A stretch of 64,000 bases of DNA from positions 1 through 64,000 of the forward strand of contig JAHZMA010000086.1 of assembly GCA_022599575.1 (NCBI GenBank), read 5' to 3'. Positions within the stretch are counted from its first letter, which is position 1. Every line of letters starts with the position of its first letter. The notes below the pieces were generated by a model. That model was not told where the DNA came from. It worked only from the letters and a program-made list of their open reading frames with translations, and did no database searches. The position numbers and the translations under genes were made by a program. This DNA comes from Alphaproteobacteria bacterium. GTDB taxonomy: Bacteria; Pseudomonadota; Alphaproteobacteria; JABAAW01; JAHZMA01. This document shows positions 38,110 to 46,867 of the stretch, one piece after another.

Positions 38110-38637
38110 ATGGCACGAACAGCTAAAACCGATAATCAACATACGCGTGTAAAGAAAAACATAAAAGCCGACCGTGCTGTGAACGATGTTAAGGCGTATA
38201 ATCGTCGTGCGCGGTTTGAATATGAAATTGGTGAAACAATCGAGGCGGGCATCGCGCTAACTGGCACGGAAGTACGTGCGATTCGCGATAGCAGTGTATC
38301 GCTGAAAGAGGCGTATGCGTCAGATCATAATAATGAAATAATGTTGTATAATATGTATATTCCGCCTTGCGCTCATGCCCATAAAAAGCTACAACATGAG
38401 ACAAGGCGTATGCGACGTTTATTATTGCATCGGCGCGAAATTAATAAGCTGATTGGTGCCGTAAAGCGCGAAGGTATTGCCATTGTGCCACTGAAATTGT
38501 TTTTTAACAAAAGAGGCATCGCCAAAATAGAATTAGGCATCAGCGAGGGACGTAAAAAAGCCGATAAGCGTGCCGCTATTAAAAATCGGGAGTGGAAAGT
38601 AGAACAAGGACGTTTGTTGAAGAAAAACTATCAGTGA
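38110..38637 (+). CDS. smpB: SsrA-binding protein SmpB
   Basis: Partner of tmRNA in rescuing stalled ribosomes. It has the core pattern NRRARFEYEIGETIEAGIALTGTEVRAIR, NMYIPPCAHAH and the basic C-terminal tail (RKKADKRAAIKNREWKVEQGRLLKKNY) that enters the decoding centre. The N-terminus carries a basic 20-residue extension. Its TGA overlaps the next ATG by one base. tmRNA itself was not found in this window. Confidence 0.95.
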   Translation: MARTAKTDNQHTRVKKNIKADRAVNDVKAYNRRARFEYEIGETIEAGIALTGTEVRAIRDSSVSLKEAYASDHNNEIMLYNMYIPPCAHAHKKLQHETRRMRRLLLHRREINKLIGAVKREGIAIVPLKLFFNKRGIAKIELGISEGRKKADKRAAIKNREWKVEQGRLLKKNYQ

Positions 38638-39893
38638 TGACATTTAAACGCATTTTCCCCCCTAATATTTTTATATGGGCTATTTTTATGTTGGCTATTT
38701 TTATATGTTCGCTGGTTGCAAACACCGCAAAAGCAGAGCAAAGCTATGCCGATTGGGTAAAATATCTTAAAATTGAAGCCGAAAGGCGCAATATTAAGCA
38801 ATCGGTAATTGATGATGCCTTTGCCCATATTAACCTTACCAGTCCCAATGAAAAAATTGTTCGTTCTGACCAGCATCAGCCCGAATTGATGCAAACTTTC
38901 TTTTCTTATTATGATAAGAGGGTTACTGATGAGTTTATTAGTGAGGGCAAGCAACATTACGCAAAATATAAGGGTTTTCTGGAAGAGTTGGAAAAAAAAT
39001 ATAATGTGCCGGGTGTGTATATCATTGCGCTATGGGGGATGGAAACCCGCTATGGTAAGATAAAAGGCAGGCATAATATCTTGAATGCCACCGCCACCCT
39101 TTCTTATACAAGGCGTAAAAATTTTTTCACGTTACAGTTTTTTACTGCCTTGCAAATTATGGAGCAATATAACCGTCCTGCTGAACAAATGACGGGGTCG
39201 TGGGCAAGCGCGATGGGGCATATGCAATTTATCCCGACCACGCTTCATGATTATGGTGTTGATGGTGATAATGATGGTAAAATTGATATTTGGAGTAATG
39301 AATATGATGCTTTTGCCAGTGCCGCTTATTATTTATATAAAAGGGGCTGGCAGGCTGATAGATTATGGGGGCGCGAAGTAATAGTGCCTAAAAAATTCAA
39401 CTATTCTCTGGCGAATATTAAGAAAAAACATTCGCTAAAATATTGGCGCAAAAAGAAGGTGAGACGCCTTGATGGCAGAAAGCTTCCCACGAAGCCTAAT
39501 TTAGATGCAGCGTTAGTGATTCCAGCAGGTGCAAACGGACCAAAATTCTTGGTGTATGATAATTTTTATCGATTCTTAAATTGGAATTATTCTACTCATA
39601 ATGCGCTCACCGTTGGTTTGTTGGGCAATGCGATTGCGGGACGCAAAGTGTTGCAGAGCAACTATGATGTTGGACATAATGCGCTGAAGCGCGAATATGT
39701 TGTTAATACCCAAATATATCTGAATCAGCTTGGCTATAAAGCGGGTAAGGCAGATGGAAAATTCGGTTCAAAAAGTCGTAAAGCATTGAAACGCTATCAA
39801 AAAGCACATAAACTACCAATTGATGGCTATTTAGATATTAATATTTACAAGCGATTAAAGCAAGATGCTGATAAAAAAGCACGCGCTTCTTGA
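38637..39893 (+). CDS. Lytic murein transglycosylase (MltB-like) with peptidoglycan-binding domain
   Basis: Cuts glycan strands to form anhydromuropeptides in the periplasm. I use the ATG overlapping the smpB stop (TGATG); the track start lies inside smpB. A signal peptide (WAIFMLAIFICSLVANTAKA) is followed by the SLT_2/MltB domain with catalytic Glu in LWGMETRYGK and WASAMGHMQFIPTT. The C-terminal 60 residues are a PG_binding_1 domain (YLNQLGYKAGKADGKFG). Unlike E. coli MltB there is no lipobox, so it is probably soluble. Confidence 0.9.
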   Translation: MTFKRIFPPNIFIWAIFMLAIFICSLVANTAKAEQSYADWVKYLKIEAERRNIKQSVIDDAFAHINLTSPNEKIVRSDQHQPELMQTFFSYYDKRVTDEFISEGKQHYAKYKGFLEELEKKYNVPGVYIIALWGMETRYGKIKGRHNILNATATLSYTRRKNFFTLQFFTALQIMEQYNRPAEQMTGSWASAMGHMQFIPTTLHDYGVDGDNDGKIDIWSNEYDAFASAAYYLYKRGWQADRLWGREVIVPKKFNYSLANIKKKHSLKYWRKKKVRRLDGRKLPTKPNLDAALVIPAGANGPKFLVYDNFYRFLNWNYSTHNALTVGLLGNAIAGRKVLQSNYDVGHNALKREYVVNTQIYLNQLGYKAGKADGKFGSKSRKALKRYQKAHKLPIDGYLDINIYKRLKQDADKKARAS

Positions 39894-39947
39894 CCCATTT
39901 GAGGTGTGAATGTAAAATCGGATGTGATTGCAAAAATAATGAGTGAG

Positions 39948-40952
39948 ATGATAAAAAAACAAATGAGATATGATAATCTATTATTGATGCTAATTTTAGC
40001 AGGATTTCTGGTAGGGTGTGGCAATTATAACCCTGCTGGAATTCCGTTAGGTCAGCTAGAACAGGAACAATATGAATCATTCACCTATAGTGAATCTTAT
40101 ACCCCACAAGGTAATGCGAATTATAAAATTGGCAAAGGTTATCAAATTGAAGGTACGTGGTATTATCCTGAAATAGATTATGATTATACCGAAGTGGGGA
40201 TTGCTTCGTGGTATGGGCCAAAATTTCATAATAAAAAAACTGCCAATGGCGAGGTTTTCAATCAAGACGCACTCACCGCTGCCCATCGCACATTGCCTTT
40301 GCCTTCCATTGTGATAGTGCATAATTTAGAAAATGGGCGTTCGGTGAAATTACGCGTTAATGATAGAGGTCCATTCGCACGTGGACGCATCATTGATGTA
40401 TCAAAGCGCGCCGCTGAAATTTTAGGTTTTTCAGGACAAGGAACCGCACCTGTACGCGTAACAATTGTTGAAAATGAAAGTAGAAGACTAGCGCAATCTT
40501 TAGGTGGCAAACAAGAAGTGCTGAAAAATAACTCTTCGGTTGGAAATTTGCAAGGTCAAGAATTAATCATGCCCCAACAGGATAGTTTGCAATTTTATTC
40601 ATTGCCAAAACCGCCAAAAGAAGCGACTGTCGCTGATACAACACAAACAAAAAAGCCAGAAACAAAAAAACCAGAGATAAATAACAATGTTAAACCGCTG
40701 AAAATTGATTTTAGCAAGCGGATATTCATTCAAGTAGGCGCGTTTGTTGAAGCACCTAATGTTGATAGGGCGTTATTGGCATTTTCAAAGTTTGGCTATC
40801 CAGTGTTAAGGCAAGAAGTAGGGCGCGATAATCTCACCCGTGTTTTGGTAGGGCCGCTTAATACGATGGATAAAGATAAAATAGAAGAATTATTGACGCA
40901 AGCCATCAATATAGGGTATCAAAAATCCTATATTTATGTTTCAGAAAAATAA
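39948..40952 (+). CDS. rlpA: RlpA-family septal lipoprotein with SPOR domain
   Basis: Lytic transglycosylase acting on denuded glycan at the septum. I place the start at the ATG giving MIKKQMRYDN, just before the signal peptide, which ends in lipobox LVGC; the track's GTG start would add 14 residues to the n-region. The double-psi barrel contains GIASWYGPKFHNKKTANGE and VRVNDRGPFARGRIIDVS, including the conserved Asp. The linker is Lys/Pro/Glu-rich, and the last 75 residues are a SPOR domain (RIFIQVGAFVEAPNVDRAL). The dacA ORF overlaps its end. Confidence 0.9.
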   Translation: MIKKQMRYDNLLLMLILAGFLVGCGNYNPAGIPLGQLEQEQYESFTYSESYTPQGNANYKIGKGYQIEGTWYYPEIDYDYTEVGIASWYGPKFHNKKTANGEVFNQDALTAAHRTLPLPSIVIVHNLENGRSVKLRVNDRGPFARGRIIDVSKRAAEILGFSGQGTAPVRVTIVENESRRLAQSLGGKQEVLKNNSSVGNLQGQELIMPQQDSLQFYSLPKPPKEATVADTTQTKKPETKKPEINNNVKPLKIDFSKRIFIQVGAFVEAPNVDRALLAFSKFGYPVLRQEVGRDNLTRVLVGPLNTMDKDKIEELLTQAINIGYQKSYIYVSEK

Positions 40953-40959
40953 GGTAATG

Positions 40960-42129
40960 ATGAATATGATAATAAAGCATGTGGCTTATTTGTGCCATAT
41001 TTTACTGTTGATGATAGTGTTTTGTAGTATCATTGCTAATATACAGACGGTAAATGCCCAGACGGTTAATTACCCGCAAATCACCACTTCAGCAAAGCAA
41101 TTATTGTTGATTGACCTTAATACACGTACCGCACTGGTTGCCAAAGCGGCCAATGAGCGTATGTATCCAGCCTCTATGACCAAAGTGATGACTGCCTATC
41201 TGGTGTTTGAGCATCTGAAAACTGGCTTTATTGATATGGATAGTAAGTTTAATGTTAGCTATAAAGCCCAGCAGATGGGTGGCTCGCGAATGTTTTTAGA
41301 ATATGGCACACAAGTAACGGTGCGCGATTTACTTTATGGGTTGATTGTGCAATCGGGCAATGATGCGGCTGTGGTATTGGCAGAAGGCATTGCGGGCAGT
41401 GAGGATGAATTTGCCAAACTGATGAATAGTAAAGCCAAAGAATTGGGTATGGCTAACAGTAATTTCCTCAATTCTAGTGGCTGGCCAGACGAGAATCATT
41501 ATGTGACGGCTTTTGATTTGGCAATTCTGGCAAAACATATCATTGAAGATTTTCCAGATTTTTATCCGTTATATTCCGAACGTACATTCACTTATAACAA
41601 TATCAAACAAAATAACCGCAACCCTTTATTATGGCAGGATTTAGGTGTTGATGGGCTGAAAACTGGCTTTACTGATGCTTCTGGCTATGGCTTGCTGGCA
41701 TCTGCAAAAGAGGGCGAGCGGCGGATGATTATGGTTATTAATGGCATGGAAAGCAAGCGTGTACGCAGCCGTGAGAGCAATCGCGTATTGCGTTGGGCAT
41801 TTACCGCATGGGATAATATCCGCCTTTATAATGCAGGGCAGGCGATTGGACGTTTACCAGTCGCGCTTGGTGCTACTGAGATGGTGACATTACATGCCTC
41901 GCAACATATTGATTTAACAGTACCAGCGCGCAAAAGCCCACAATTAAAGGGTTATATCGAATATAAAGCGCCATTGATTGCACCAATTGCTAAAGGTGAT
42001 GTGTTAGGCGTGTTGGTGGTACGCGAAAATGACAAAGAAATATTGCGGTCCCCCGTTGTTGCAGGGCAACATATTGAAGAAACTGGATTTTTTGGGCGGT
42101 TATCCTATAATATCCGCAACATTTTTTAA
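40960..42129 (+). CDS. dacA: D-alanyl-D-alanine carboxypeptidase (class A low-molecular-mass PBP)
   Basis: Trims the terminal D-Ala of peptidoglycan stem peptides (DacA/PBP5 or DacC type). The three active-site motifs are SMTK, SGN (LIVQSGNDAAV) and KTG (DGLKTGFTDASGYG). A signal peptide (LLLMIVFCSIIANIQTVNA) and a C-terminal domain for membrane positioning are present. The start is uncertain: ATG codons at 40957, 40960 and 40966 all lie near AAGG. Its TAA overlaps the tmk ATG by one base. Confidence 0.92.
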   Translation: MNMIIKHVAYLCHILLLMIVFCSIIANIQTVNAQTVNYPQITTSAKQLLLIDLNTRTALVAKAANERMYPASMTKVMTAYLVFEHLKTGFIDMDSKFNVSYKAQQMGGSRMFLEYGTQVTVRDLLYGLIVQSGNDAAVVLAEGIAGSEDEFAKLMNSKAKELGMANSNFLNSSGWPDENHYVTAFDLAILAKHIIEDFPDFYPLYSERTFTYNNIKQNNRNPLLWQDLGVDGLKTGFTDASGYGLLASAKEGERRMIMVINGMESKRVRSRESNRVLRWAFTAWDNIRLYNAGQAIGRLPVALGATEMVTLHASQHIDLTVPARKSPQLKGYIEYKAPLIAPIAKGDVLGVLVVRENDKEILRSPVVAGQHIEETGFFGRLSYNIRNIF

Positions 42130-42767
42130 TGTTTATCAGTTTTGAGGGGATAGATGCGTGTGGCAAGACCACACAAATAAAGAGGGTTGCCGATTATATC
42201 ATGCAGAAATGGCAAAAAGAGACCGTGCTAACCCGTGAACCCGGTGGTACAAAAACCGCTGAAAAAATTCGTTATTTTGTGTTGCATACTCATATTGCAT
42301 CTCCTTTTGCCGAAGCTTTGATGATGAATGCCGCCCGCTATCTGCATTTTGATGAGGTGATTAAACCCGCATTGGCACGTGATGCATGGGTGCTATCGGA
42401 TAGATTCTGCCATTCTACCTTTGCCTATCAAGCAGAGGTTGGGTTTGATAAATTAAAGCAATTACATGACCTTACAACTGGTAGCTTGTATCCTGATTTA
42501 ACTTTTATATTAGATATTTCGCCCGAAGAGGCAACACAGAGGCGTCGTCAACAAAATAGTGATAATGATGATCTATATGCCAATGATGTTTATGAGGGGC
42601 GTGATGATAGTTTTAAGCAAAAATTACGTGAGACCTATCTTGAAATTGCTAAAAATGATGAAAAATGTCATGTGATTGATGCAACACTGCCTGTTGAAAA
42701 AGTCACCAAACAAATTATCGCCATCATTCAGCACTATATCGATGATAATAAAGGTGCAGCATCATGA
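42129..42767 (+). CDS. tmk: Thymidylate kinase
   Basis: Phosphorylates dTMP to dTDP for DNA synthesis. The P-loop reads FEGIDACGKTT, with Cys where most homologues have Ala or Gly. The DRxxxS/T segment is present as DRFCHSTFAYQ, and LTREPGGTKTAEKIR is the dTMP-binding loop. Length 212 is typical. It starts within the dacA stop (TAATG) and overlaps holB by four bases. Confidence 0.94.
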   Translation: MFISFEGIDACGKTTQIKRVADYIMQKWQKETVLTREPGGTKTAEKIRYFVLHTHIASPFAEALMMNAARYLHFDEVIKPALARDAWVLSDRFCHSTFAYQAEVGFDKLKQLHDLTTGSLYPDLTFILDISPEEATQRRRQQNSDNDDLYANDVYEGRDDSFKQKLRETYLEIAKNDEKCHVIDATLPVEKVTKQIIAIIQHYIDDNKGAAS

Positions 42768-43672
42768 TTATCGGGCATCAGCAAGCGCAAGAATATTTCT
42801 TCACGCGCAATCAATTACGGCATCATGCCTATCTGTTTCATGGCGCAGAAGGGGTTGGCAAAAGTCATTTCGCGTGGCAATTATTGGCAAAATGGTTTTC
42901 GGTGAGTGCTGAAAGCTTAAAATCTGGCGCAGGACATCCTGATTTTCGCTACCTTAAAGCGGCTGAGATAGGCAAAAGAATCACCGTTGATGATGTAAGA
43001 CAGGCAGTTTCGGAATTGATGCTAACTGCCATTGGTGATAAACGCGCTTTGCTGATTGATTGTGCTGATGATTTAGGCATGGAAGCGGCCAATGCCTTGT
43101 TGAAATTTTTGGAAGAACCACCCGCTAATAGTTATCTGATTTTGGTAAGTCATGCGCCCGATAAATTGCCTGTCACCATTCGTTCACGCCTATTGCCAAT
43201 TGTGTTTAACCCGTTAACAGATGAAGAAACCAAACAAATTTTATCAGCCAGTGGCGTGGATACAGCGCAAGCGACATCATTATTGCCACTCACACAAGGC
43301 AAGCCCGGGCTGTTTTTACGGCTTTATCAGCAAGAATGCCATTTATTTATCGATGAATTAGAACAAGCCTTGCAAAATTTACCTGATATTAATAAGCAAC
43401 AGCTTGATAGACTCACCAAAGATCTCTCTTATGAGCAATTTTATTGCCTCACCCATCATATTAGTCGTTTTTTTGTTGCCGTCTTGGTTCAAAATAACCG
43501 TGATTATCAAAAATTTTATGCCGTGCCACATTTGCATATCATGCAATTATGGCATAAAATTCATCATTATTTGCGAAACGCTTCTTTGCCAGCAGGCATG
43601 GGGTTTAACGCCTCGCAAATTGCATATTTTATTTTGCATTCACTCTATTTTTTAAGTAAAAAACACGCATGA
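42764..43672 (+). CDS. holB: DNA polymerase III subunit delta'
   Basis: Clamp-loader subunit of the replicative polymerase. AAA+ features are the P-loop-like HGAEGVGKSHFAWQ, Walker B region ALLIDCADDLG, and the sensor part SRLLPIVFNPLTDEE, including the conserved SRC-like SR. The four zinc cysteines of E. coli delta' are absent, as is common outside gamma-Proteobacteria. It overlaps tmk and metG by four bases each. Confidence 0.92.
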   Translation: MIIGHQQAQEYFFTRNQLRHHAYLFHGAEGVGKSHFAWQLLAKWFSVSAESLKSGAGHPDFRYLKAAEIGKRITVDDVRQAVSELMLTAIGDKRALLIDCADDLGMEAANALLKFLEEPPANSYLILVSHAPDKLPVTIRSRLLPIVFNPLTDEETKQILSASGVDTAQATSLLPLTQGKPGLFLRLYQQECHLFIDELEQALQNLPDINKQQLDRLTKDLSYEQFYCLTHHISRFFVAVLVQNNRDYQKFYAVPHLHIMQLWHKIHHYLRNASLPAGMGFNASQIAYFILHSLYFLSKKHA

Positions 43673-45222
43673 GCAATCCTTACTATATCACCACCCCAAT
43701 CTATTACGTCAATGATAAGCCGCATATTGGCCATGCCTATACCTCGCTTGCATGTGATGTAATGTGCCGCTTCCAAAAATTGGCAAGGCATGACACTTAT
43801 TTTTTGACTGGCACTGATGAGCATGGTCAGAAAATTGAACAGGCGGCAGCTAAAAACAACATTACTCCGCAACAGCTTGTTGATAGGTTTTCCCAAAATT
43901 TCAAGTGCTTAGCGAAGATATTTAACATTGAACATGATGATTTTATCCGCACCACCGAACCGCGCCATAAGCAAGCAGTGCAGTTATTTTGGCAGAGATT
44001 GCAGGAAAGGCAAGCGATTTATCTGGATAAATATAGCGGTTGGTATGCCGTACGTGACGAGGCTTTTTACACTGATAAGCAAATTGAGACCACCGATAAG
44101 GGTGAGAAAGTGGCGATTGCCAGCGGTGCACCAGTGGAATGGGTGGAAGAGGAGAGTTATTTTTTCCGCTTGAGCGATTATCAGGAGCGGTTACTGCAAT
44201 ATTATCAAAATAATCCCGATTTTATCATGCCCAGCACAAGGCGTAACGAGGTGACAAGCTTTGTAAAATCAGGCTTGAAAGATTTATCAATCTCGCGCAC
44301 GTCATTTTCATGGGGCGTGCCTGTGCCGAATGATGATAAACATATCATGTATGTCTGGCTTGATGCTTTATTTAATTATGTCAGCGCGCTAGGTTATGGC
44401 ACTGATGATGATGCGAATTATCAACGTTATTGGCCTGCCAATTTGCATATGGTCGGCAAAGATATTGTGATTTTTCATGCGGTGTATTGGCCTGCCATGC
44501 TGATGGCGGCTGAATTGCCCCTGCCAAAACGCATTTTCGCACATGGTTGGTGGACGAATGAGGGGCAGAAAATCTCCAAATCACTTGGCAATGTGATTGA
44601 CCCTTTGCAATTGCTAGAAACATATGGGCTAGACCAAACGCGTTATTTTCTGATGCGTGAGGTATCTTTTGGGCAAGATGGTGATTTTTCGCATGAAGCG
44701 ATGGTGCGCCGTAGCAATAGCGACCTTGCCAATGATTTGGGCAATTTATGTCAACGCAGTCTCACCATGCTGGTAAAACATTGCGATAGCGAAATAAAAA
44801 TCGGTGATATTGGTGATGATGTGCTTGATAATGCGCTATTAGAACGAGCGCACAACTTATATCAAGCGGTTTATGAAGAGATGCAGGAACAAGCCTTTCA
44901 TAAAGCATTGGCAACAATCTTTGCTATGGTGAGCGAAACCAACCGTTACATTGATTGCAAAGCGCCATGGGTATTGCGTAAAACCGACCTTGAACGCATG
45001 CAACAGGTGCTTTCAATCATTGCTGAGATTATCAGGCGGGTGGCAATATTATTGCAACCCTTCATGCCCGATGCGGCTGGTAAAATATTAGATATGCTGA
45101 ATATCGCGCCCGATGCACGTGATTTTACAGCCTTTGATGAACAGCTAGCTGACGGGCATAGAATCAATCCGCCCGTGATTATTTTCCCGCGATTCGAGGC
45201 TGAAAATGCTCCAACTGAATGA
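43669..45222 (+). CDS. metG: Methionyl-tRNA synthetase
   Basis: Charges initiator and elongator tRNA-Met. Class I signatures are HIGH as PHIGHAYTS and KMSKS as KISKSLGN. The connective-peptide Cys pairs are missing, so this is the short (about 517-residue) non-zinc form (MetG2-like), lacking the C-terminal dimerisation domain. It overlaps holB by four bases and tatD by 17, with tandem repeats at that junction. Confidence 0.95.
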   Translation: MSNPYYITTPIYYVNDKPHIGHAYTSLACDVMCRFQKLARHDTYFLTGTDEHGQKIEQAAAKNNITPQQLVDRFSQNFKCLAKIFNIEHDDFIRTTEPRHKQAVQLFWQRLQERQAIYLDKYSGWYAVRDEAFYTDKQIETTDKGEKVAIASGAPVEWVEEESYFFRLSDYQERLLQYYQNNPDFIMPSTRRNEVTSFVKSGLKDLSISRTSFSWGVPVPNDDKHIMYVWLDALFNYVSALGYGTDDDANYQRYWPANLHMVGKDIVIFHAVYWPAMLMAAELPLPKRIFAHGWWTNEGQKISKSLGNVIDPLQLLETYGLDQTRYFLMREVSFGQDGDFSHEAMVRRSNSDLANDLGNLCQRSLTMLVKHCDSEIKIGDIGDDVLDNALLERAHNLYQAVYEEMQEQAFHKALATIFAMVSETNRYIDCKAPWVLRKTDLERMQQVLSIIAEIIRRVAILLQPFMPDAAGKILDMLNIAPDARDFTAFDEQLADGHRINPPVIIFPRFEAENAPTE

Positions 45223-46078
45223 TAGTCCCAAGCTGATAGATAGTCCCAAGCTAATAGATAGTCCCAAGCTAATAGATAGTCATTGCCATCTTGATTATTA
45301 TCACGATTCTGCCGAGACCGAAGCAGTGATTGCCCGCGCCTTTGCGGCTGATATTGGCATTATGCTATCAATCAGCGTTACATTGGGCAAGCACCCGAAT
45401 ATCATGCAGATTGTAGAAAAACATGATGATATTTACGCATCGGTGGGCTTGCATCCGTGCCATGTGCAAGATGAAGAGCTGAGCAGCAGTGCCGATTTAA
45501 TTGCCATTGCCGCCCATAAAAAGGTGATTGCGATTGGTGAAAGTGGGCTAGATTATTTCAAAAAACCTGTAGATGAAGCGCGCCAAAAGCAATCTTTTGC
45601 CGAACATATTAAAGCGGCACAACAAATGGGTTTGCCACTGATTGTGCATAACCGCGCTGCTGATGATGATGTGATGACTATGCTAGAACAAGCCTATAAA
45701 ACCAAAGCCTTTCCATGTATCCTACATTGTTTTGCCGCCTCCGAACAAATGATGAAGCGGGCGGTGGCATTAGGGTTTTATATCTCGTTTTCAGGCATTA
45801 TCACTTTCAAAAATAACGATGAATTACGACATATCGCAGCCCAAGTGCCACAAAATTTACTGCTGATTGAAACTGATTCACCTTATTTGGCACCGCAAGC
45901 CATGCGTGGTAAACGCAACGAACCGCAATATATTCATCACACGGTGGAAATGCTTGCCGCACAACATGGTATGAGTAAGCTTGAGATGGTGGCGATAACA
46001 TCAGCGAATTTTTTACATTTGATGCGTAAAATTCCACAAAACCTATATCAGAATATCAGAGGCAGTGATGCCGCTTGA
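45206..46078 (+). CDS. tatD: TatD family hydrolase (metal-dependent deoxyribonuclease)
   Basis: TIM-barrel metal-dependent hydrolase, with DNase activity in studied members; despite the name it is not part of Tat transport. DSHCHLDYY (HxH), GLHPCHV, IGESGLDYF, VHNRAADDD, HCFAASE and ETDSPYLAPQAMRGKRNEP are family segments. The N-terminus carries three SPKLID repeats from an 18-bp DNA repeat, an insertion before the barrel that other TatD proteins lack. The start overlaps the metG end. It sits in the conserved holB-metG-tatD order. Confidence 0.93.
   Translation: MLQLNDSPKLIDSPKLIDSPKLIDSHCHLDYYHDSAETEAVIARAFAADIGIMLSISVTLGKHPNIMQIVEKHDDIYASVGLHPCHVQDEELSSSADLIAIAAHKKVIAIGESGLDYFKKPVDEARQKQSFAEHIKAAQQMGLPLIVHNRAADDDVMTMLEQAYKTKAFPCILHCFAASEQMMKRAVALGFYISFSGIITFKNNDELRHIAAQVPQNLLLIETDSPYLAPQAMRGKRNEPQYIHHTVEMLAAQHGMSKLEMVAITSANFLHLMRKIPQNLYQNIRGSDAA
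45221..45281 (+). repeat. 18-bp in-frame tandem repeat, three copies plus a partial fourth
   Basis: Unit GATAGTCCCAAGCTAATA, encoding DSPKLI. Copies at 45221-45238 (one base different), 45239-45256 and 45257-45274, then seven bases of a fourth merging into tatD's native DSHCHL. The first copy includes the last two bases of the metG stop. Confidence 0.95.
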
Positions 46079-46853
46079 GGTAACGGTGCTAGGTTGCGGC
46101 ACATCAAGCGGTGTGCCAGTACCAGGTGTTATTGGTTGGGGCAAATGCGACCCGACTAATCCTAAAAATAGGCGGATGCGCGTTTCAATTAAAGTCACTG
46201 ATGGTGATACTTGTATCTGGGTTGATGCGGGTCCTGATTTACGCGAACAGCTATTATTAAGCAATACGAATCATATTGATGGGCTGATTATCACCCACGC
46301 CCATGCTGACCATATTCATGGCATTGATGATTTACGCTGGATTAATAATAGTATGCGAAGCGATATTCCATGCTATAGCGATGCAAACACATTGCAACAA
46401 CTTCATCAACGTTTTAACTATGCTATGACACCTGTTGAAGTGAGTGATAAGCCGTTTAATAAACCAGTTTTAACGCCACATACCATCGAATTTGGCAAGC
46501 CATTTTATATTAATGAGACCAAGATTTTACCCATCGAGCAGAATCACGGCTTTAGCACCAGTATGGGCTTAAGAATAGGTGATTTCGCCTATTGCACTGA
46601 TGTGCTTGATTTTTCTGAACAAAGTTGGGCGATGTTGCAAGGGGTACGCTATTGGATTATCGATTGTTTGGGCTATAATCCGCACCCCACCCATGCCCAT
46701 TTGGATAGGGTATTGGAATGGGTGGAGATATTAAAGCCCGAACAGACATATTTTACCCATATGAATGGTTCGTTAGATTATGATACTTTGTGCCAAAAAT
46801 TGCCTGCACATATTCGTCCCGCTTATGATGGGCTTTGCTTTACAGTCGGCTAA
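46068..46853 (+). CDS. PhnP-like metallo-beta-lactamase fold hydrolase
   Basis: MBL-fold phosphodiesterase-type hydrolase. Metal site HAHADH (in THAHADHIHGIDDLRW), with further ligands expected in NHGFST and the final His in TYFTHMNG. The start LGCGTSSGVPVPGVIGWGKC resembles PhnP and related RNase Z-like proteins. The substrate is unknown; it is usually found after tatD in Alphaproteobacteria. I use the ATG at 46068; the track starts one codon earlier at GTG. It overlaps tatD by 11 bases. Confidence 0.88.
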   Translation: MPLEVTVLGCGTSSGVPVPGVIGWGKCDPTNPKNRRMRVSIKVTDGDTCIWVDAGPDLREQLLLSNTNHIDGLIITHAHADHIHGIDDLRWINNSMRSDIPCYSDANTLQQLHQRFNYAMTPVEVSDKPFNKPVLTPHTIEFGKPFYINETKILPIEQNHGFSTSMGLRIGDFAYCTDVLDFSEQSWAMLQGVRYWIIDCLGYNPHPTHAHLDRVLEWVEILKPEQTYFTHMNGSLDYDTLCQKLPAHIRPAYDGLCFTVG

Positions 46854-46867
46854 GCCTGAATCACCGC

